58,526 nucleotides of DNA from Acetobacteraceae bacterium (GTDB taxonomy: Bacteria; Pseudomonadota; Alphaproteobacteria; Acetobacterales; Acetobacteraceae): contig JARLIM010000002.1 of NCBI GenBank assembly GCA_031291725.1, positions 1 through 58,526 of the forward strand, read 5' to 3'. Both the position numbers and the translations under genes were made by a program. Under the pieces are notes generated by a model, which did no database searches, was not told the DNA's origin, and saw only the letters and a program-made list of their open reading frames with translations. Shown one piece after another: positions 55,059 to 58,526 of this stretch. Numbering within the stretch: the stretch's first letter is position 1; every line of letters starts with the position of its first letter.

Positions 55059-56081
55059 ATGCTGACCACCCAACAGAAGACACTCCGCAAATTCTGGTAT
55101 GCGACGGTGCCGCTGCACACGCTGACAGACGGCCCGGTGCCGTTCCGCCTGATGGGCGAGGACATCGTGATTTTCCTCGACGAGAACGGCGAGCCGGCGG
55201 CGCTGGCCGATCGTTGCTGTCATCGCACGGCCAAGCTGTCCAAGGGCTGGGTGGATGCGGGCAAGATCGTCTGCGGCTATCACGGCTGGACCTATGACCG
55301 TGACGGCAAGCTGGTTCGGATTCCGCAATTCGACGCCGATACCGTGCTGCCGCGCCATTCGGTGCCGCGTCACCATTGTGTGGGCCGCTATGGCTATGCC
55401 TGGGTGGCGCTAGATGATCCGCTGTTGCCGATTTTCGACGTGCCCGAGGACAGCGACCCCGCCTATCGCCGCATCTTCCAATTCGACCAGACCTGGAACT
55501 GCGCGGCGATGCGGATGATGGAGAATTCGTTCGACAACGCGCATTTCTCCTTTGTCCACAAAAACACCTTCGGCATCGCCACCGCGCCCAAGCCGAAGAA
55601 ATACGAGATCGAGGAGACCGATTACGGCTTCTATGCCGCCTCGCTGATCGAAATCCTCAACCCGCCGATTGCCCACCAAGTCACCGGCAGCACGGCCGAG
55701 ACCACCGAGCGCAACATGCGCAATGCCTGGTATCTGCCGTTCTGCCGCAGGCTCGACATGGAATACCCGTCGGGCATTCGCCACATCATCATCAACTCGG
55801 CCACCCCCATCGATGACGGGCGGATTCAGTTGGTGCAACTGCTCTATCGCAACGACACCGAGGCCGATTGCCCGACCGAGAAGTTGATCGAATGGGATGC
55901 GGTGATCATCGAGGAAGACCGCGAGGTGCTCGAATCCACCGATCCGGACGCCATTCTCGATGTCAGCCGCAAGATCGAGCAGCATATGCCCTCTGATCGC
56001 CCCGGCATGATCATGCGCCGTCGGCTGCTCGAATTGCTGCGCGCCAATGGTGAGGAAGAAGTGACCCGCGCCTATGACTGA
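55059..56081 (+). CDS. Rieske non-heme iron oxygenase, alpha subunit
   Basis: The protein has 340 residues. The [2Fe-2S] ligands are C53/H55 in RCCHRTAKL and C72/H75 in VCGYHGW. The mononuclear iron site and its bridging acid are in ENSFDNAHFSFVH: N156, D159, H162, H167. The size and lack of a beta subunit match O- or N-demethylase-type Rieske monooxygenases (dicamba, vanillate or N-methylxanthine demethylases). It would use electrons from a reductase to hydroxylate or demethylate the imported substrate, but no reductase or ferredoxin gene is in the window. GGAG precedes the ATG. The stop overlaps the deaminase gene. Confidence 0.9.
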   Translation: MLTTQQKTLRKFWYATVPLHTLTDGPVPFRLMGEDIVIFLDENGEPAALADRCCHRTAKLSKGWVDAGKIVCGYHGWTYDRDGKLVRIPQFDADTVLPRHSVPRHHCVGRYGYAWVALDDPLLPIFDVPEDSDPAYRRIFQFDQTWNCAAMRMMENSFDNAHFSFVHKNTFGIATAPKPKKYEIEETDYGFYAASLIEILNPPIAHQVTGSTAETTERNMRNAWYLPFCRRLDMEYPSGIRHIIINSATPIDDGRIQLVQLLYRNDTEADCPTEKLIEWDAVIIEEDREVLESTDPDAILDVSRKIEQHMPSDRPGMIMRRRLLELLRANGEEEVTRAYD

Positions 56082-57378
56082 ACCCGTCTTCCCGCCCTCC
56101 GGCGATATGCTGCTGCGCGACGCCACCCTGCCGGGCAGTCTGCTCGACGGTCCGCAGCCCGAATTGCTGCGCGGCGATCTTCTGATCCAGAACGGTCGCA
56201 TCGCGGCCATCGGCCCGGCGCTGACGGCCTCCGTGCCGGCGGTCGATCTCGATGGTGGCATGGTCTGGCCGGGCTTCGTCGATCTGCACACCCATCTCGA
56301 CAAGGGCCACACATGGCCGCGCGCGTCCAACACCGAGGGCACGCATATGGCCGCCGTGCAGGCGGTGATGGCGGATCGGCAGGCGAACTGGTCGGCGGAG
56401 GATGTGGCAACGCGGATGGATTTCGCCCTGCGCTGTGCCTATGCGCATGGCACGGTGGCCATTCGCACCCATTTGGACAGTTTCGGCCCGCAGCTCGACA
56501 TCTCCTGGCCGGTGTTCCGCCAGATGCGCGCCGATTGGGCCGGGCGGATTGCACTGCAAGCCGTGGCGCTGGTGCAACTCGATGCCTATGGCAGCGATTT
56601 CGTGGAGGATATGGCCGATGTCGTCGCCGAATCCGGCGGGCTGATCGGCGGCTCTGGCGCATTGCAGCCCAACGCATCGGCACTGATCCGCAGGATTTTC
56701 GATCTGGCGGTGGATCGCGATCTTGATGTCGATCTGCACACCGATGAAAGCGGCGATCCGAATGCCCGCACGCTGGCCCTGATCGCCGAGGAGACGATCA
56801 GGCGCGGCTGGCAGGGGCGGGTGACCTGCGGGCATTGCTGCTCGCTGGCCATTCAGGACCCGCGTTATGCGCGCGAGGTGATCGCCCGTGTGGCCGCCGC
56901 CGGGATCAACGTTGTCTCGCTGCCGATGGTCAATCTCTATCTGCAAGGCCGCAAGCCGGGCACACCGACATGGCGCGGGATCACCTTGCTGCATGAATTG
57001 CGCGACGCCGGGGTGAAGGTGGCGGTGGCATCCGACAACACGCGCGACCCGTTCTATGGCTTTGGCGATCTCGATATGGCCGAGGTGTTCCGCGAATCGG
57101 TGCGAATCGGCCATCTCGATCTGCCGGTGGGCAATTGGCCACGCGCGATGACATCCATCCCGGCCGAGATCATGAAGCTGCCCGCCGGTCGTCTGCGTGT
57201 GGGGGCGGTGGCCGATCTGGTGCTGTTCCGCGCGCGCGATTGGAGCGAATTGCTCTCCCGCACCCAAACCCGCCGCATCGTGCTGCGCGAAGGCCGCGTG
57301 CTGGATGCCGAATTGCCGGATTATCGGGAGCTGGACCACTTATTCCCCGCAGCCCAGACCGAAGGAGAGGCCGCATGA
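56074..57378 (+). CDS. Cytosine deaminase-family amidohydrolase (CodA-like)
   Basis: The protein has 434 residues. The metal-binding HTH is H72/H74 in FVDLHTHLDKGH. Others are Q168 in VALVQLDAYGS, H222 and E225 in DLHTDESGDP, H254 in TCGHCCSLA, and D321 in ASDNTRDPFY. Compared by eye with E. coli CodA, the cytosine-contacting Gln, the catalytic Glu and the metal Asp are kept, but the residue after that Asp, D314 in CodA and a known specificity position, is Asn here (N322). It is probably a deaminase of a cytosine-like or larger heterocycle, not necessarily cytosine. It overlaps both neighbours. Confidence 0.82.
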   Translation: MTEPVFPPSGDMLLRDATLPGSLLDGPQPELLRGDLLIQNGRIAAIGPALTASVPAVDLDGGMVWPGFVDLHTHLDKGHTWPRASNTEGTHMAAVQAVMADRQANWSAEDVATRMDFALRCAYAHGTVAIRTHLDSFGPQLDISWPVFRQMRADWAGRIALQAVALVQLDAYGSDFVEDMADVVAESGGLIGGSGALQPNASALIRRIFDLAVDRDLDVDLHTDESGDPNARTLALIAEETIRRGWQGRVTCGHCCSLAIQDPRYAREVIARVAAAGINVVSLPMVNLYLQGRKPGTPTWRGITLLHELRDAGVKVAVASDNTRDPFYGFGDLDMAEVFRESVRIGHLDLPVGNWPRAMTSIPAEIMKLPAGRLRVGAVADLVLFRARDWSELLSRTQTRRIVLREGRVLDAELPDYRELDHLFPAAQTEGEAA

Positions 57379-58298
57379 CCAGCCTGCGCGTGTTCGATCT
57401 CGCCGCCCTCGATGCCGGTGCGGGCATTGCCGATCTGCGCGCCGTGTGCAGCAGCATCGGGTTTTTCTACATCACCAATCACGGCATCGATCCCGATCTG
57501 ATCGCAGCCGCCACGCGGGAGATGAAGGCGTTGTTCGCGCTGCCCTTGCAGGCGCGCATGGCGATCTGTCTGGCGAACTCCACCTGCCATCACGGCTATG
57601 AGCCGATGAAGGCGCAGACGCTGGAAGAGGGTATGCCGCCAGATCTGAAAGAGGGCTTCTATATCGGCAACGAGATTGCCGCCGATCATGCCTATGTGAA
57701 GGCAGGCTATTTCAACATGGGCCCCAACCAATGGCCCGCCAGCCTGCCGAATTTCCGCCCGGTGATGCTGGCATATTTCGCCGCACTGGAGGCGACGGCA
57801 ATGCGGCTGATGCGGGCGATGGCGCTGTCACTCGGCCTGCCACGCACGCATTTCGACAGCTTCTGCCACGACCCGATGGCGGTTCTGCGCCTGCTGCATT
57901 ATCCGCCCCAGCCCGCCAACCCACAGCCCGGCGAGAAAGGTTGTGGGGCGCATTCCGATTGGGGCTGTCTGACGTTGCTGTGGCAGGACGAGCATGGTGG
58001 CCTGCAGGCGCATTCCGGCGGCGAATGGATCGACGCCCCGCCGATTCCCGGCACGTTCGTGATCAATATCGGCGACATGTTCGCCCGCTGGACCAACGAT
58101 CTGTATCGCTCAACGCTGCACCGTGTGATCAACATGTCCGGCCATGAGCGCTATTCGATGCCCTTCTTCTTCGAAGGCAGCCCCGGCCACCCGGTGACGG
58201 CGTTGCCGGGCTGTGTGGCAGAGGGGGAGGCTGCTTTGTATGTGCCCACAACGGTGTCGGACCATCTGACGGAGATGTATCGGCGGACGTTTGTGTAG
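57375..58298 (+). CDS. 2-oxoglutarate/Fe(II) oxygenase, isopenicillin N synthase-like family
   Basis: The protein has 307 residues. The iron facial triad is H193, D195 (GAHSDWG) and H249 (STLHRV), and the 2-oxoglutarate-binding R-x-S is R259/S261 (ERYSMPF). The N-terminal DIOX_N part (CSSIGFFYITNHGID) is present. This family includes fungal thymine 7-hydroxylase, bacterial ethylene-forming enzyme and many plant dioxygenases. It would hydroxylate the substrate, its methyl group or an intermediate, releasing CO2 and succinate. GGAGAGG lies 6 bases before the ATG, which overlaps the deaminase stop. It is the last gene of the operon. Confidence 0.88.
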   Translation: MTSLRVFDLAALDAGAGIADLRAVCSSIGFFYITNHGIDPDLIAAATREMKALFALPLQARMAICLANSTCHHGYEPMKAQTLEEGMPPDLKEGFYIGNEIAADHAYVKAGYFNMGPNQWPASLPNFRPVMLAYFAALEATAMRLMRAMALSLGLPRTHFDSFCHDPMAVLRLLHYPPQPANPQPGEKGCGAHSDWGCLTLLWQDEHGGLQAHSGGEWIDAPPIPGTFVINIGDMFARWTNDLYRSTLHRVINMSGHERYSMPFFFEGSPGHPVTALPGCVAEGEAALYVPTTVSDHLTEMYRRTFV

Positions 58299-58526
58299 AA
58301 GGCGCCTGACGGATCGGCCAGGATACGTCGCCCGCCATGCGAAAATTGCGCGCTGATGATTGGAGAATACCCGGTGGCGGAGAGGGTGTCCGTAGTATCG
58401 CCATTCGCAAGCGTTCATAAATGGCCGTTTTCTGAGGTTTTTTGAGCATCGAATCTCTTGCGCGTCCCCTGCATAATTCGCTATCGTCCCCTCTAGTTCG
58501 CCCCTAGCCGCCAAATCTGGCGGGGA
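58299..58526. other. Non-coding right end with att-like sequence and repeats
   Basis: I see no gene in these 228 bases. A 14-base stretch TGGCGGAGAGGGTG (58376-58389) equals the reverse complement of a tRNA-Ser 3' end. Further on, CGTCCCCT occurs at 58463 and 58485, and CGCCCCT at 58499. A small palindrome CCGCCA-N4-TGGCGG lies at 58508-58523. Together they suggest an integration or recombinase-binding region, but the evidence is slight. Confidence 0.3.

Overview
The window is a GC-rich (low-to-mid 60s percent, judged by eye) stretch of an alphaproteobacterial chromosome. I would place it in or near the Acetobacteraceae/Rhodospirillales. Supporting signs are a class I lysyl-tRNA synthetase, a PuuD-type membrane urate hydroxylase, a long-form isocitrate lyase, PEP-CTERM proteins and REP-like palindromes of the kind common in these bacteria. 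No rRNA, tRNA or CRISPR array was recognised.

Layout. 0-2 kb: two tyrosine-recombinase remnants and two PEP-CTERM secreted proteins, one in AT-rich DNA; this looks like the scarred edge of a mobile element. 2-5.5 kb: an ACS-family MFS transporter, an AmtB ammonium transporter behind a sigma-54-like promoter and an NtrC-like palindrome, and an orphan HicA-like toxin. 5.6-11.1 kb: a Kup potassium transporter, then an aminotransferase / HpnL-like flippase / FAD amine-oxidase operon. 11.1-14.7 kb: lysS directly coupled to an mprF whose synthase domain stops early. 14.8-18.9 kb: a DinG-type helicase overlapping chrA. 19-24.4 kb: a livKHMGF branched-chain amino-acid-type ABC operon ending in an IclR regulator. 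24.7-30.2 kb: two large sensor kinases flanking a YciA-like thioesterase. 30.2-36.7 kb: a hexuronate module (GntR, UxuA, UxuB) divergent from a TRAP transporter with fused QM subunits. 36.9-39.7 kb: isocitrate lyase and glutathione-dependent formaldehyde dehydrogenase, converging on a double hairpin. 39.9-42.2 kb: a TonB-dependent receptor. 42.4-47.1 kb: a urease operon, ureA-(64 aa membrane protein)-ureB-(138 aa membrane/coiled-coil protein)-ureC-ureE-ureF-ureG, with no ureD. 47.2-49.1 kb: a MazEF-like pair and PuuD urate hydroxylase. 49.2-51.1 kb: DgoK, DgoA and a rhodanese. 51.2-58.3 kb: a LysR regulator divergent from an NMT1/THI5-like ABC importer, a Rieske oxygenase, a CodA-like deaminase and an IPNS-type 2-oxoglutarate/Fe(II) oxygenase.

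How the genes work together. The right half reads as nitrogen scavenging from heterocycles: PuuD oxidises urate, urease releases ammonia from urea, AmtB imports ammonium, and sigma-54-like promoters sit in front of both amtB and ureA. The right-hand island (importer, Rieske enzyme, deaminase, dioxygenase, closely packed under a LysR regulator) looks like a dedicated route for importing and oxidatively deaminating a pyrimidine-like or related N-heterocycle. I know of no described pathway with exactly this gene set, so it is the best candidate here for an undescribed system. Its substrate is inferred, not shown.
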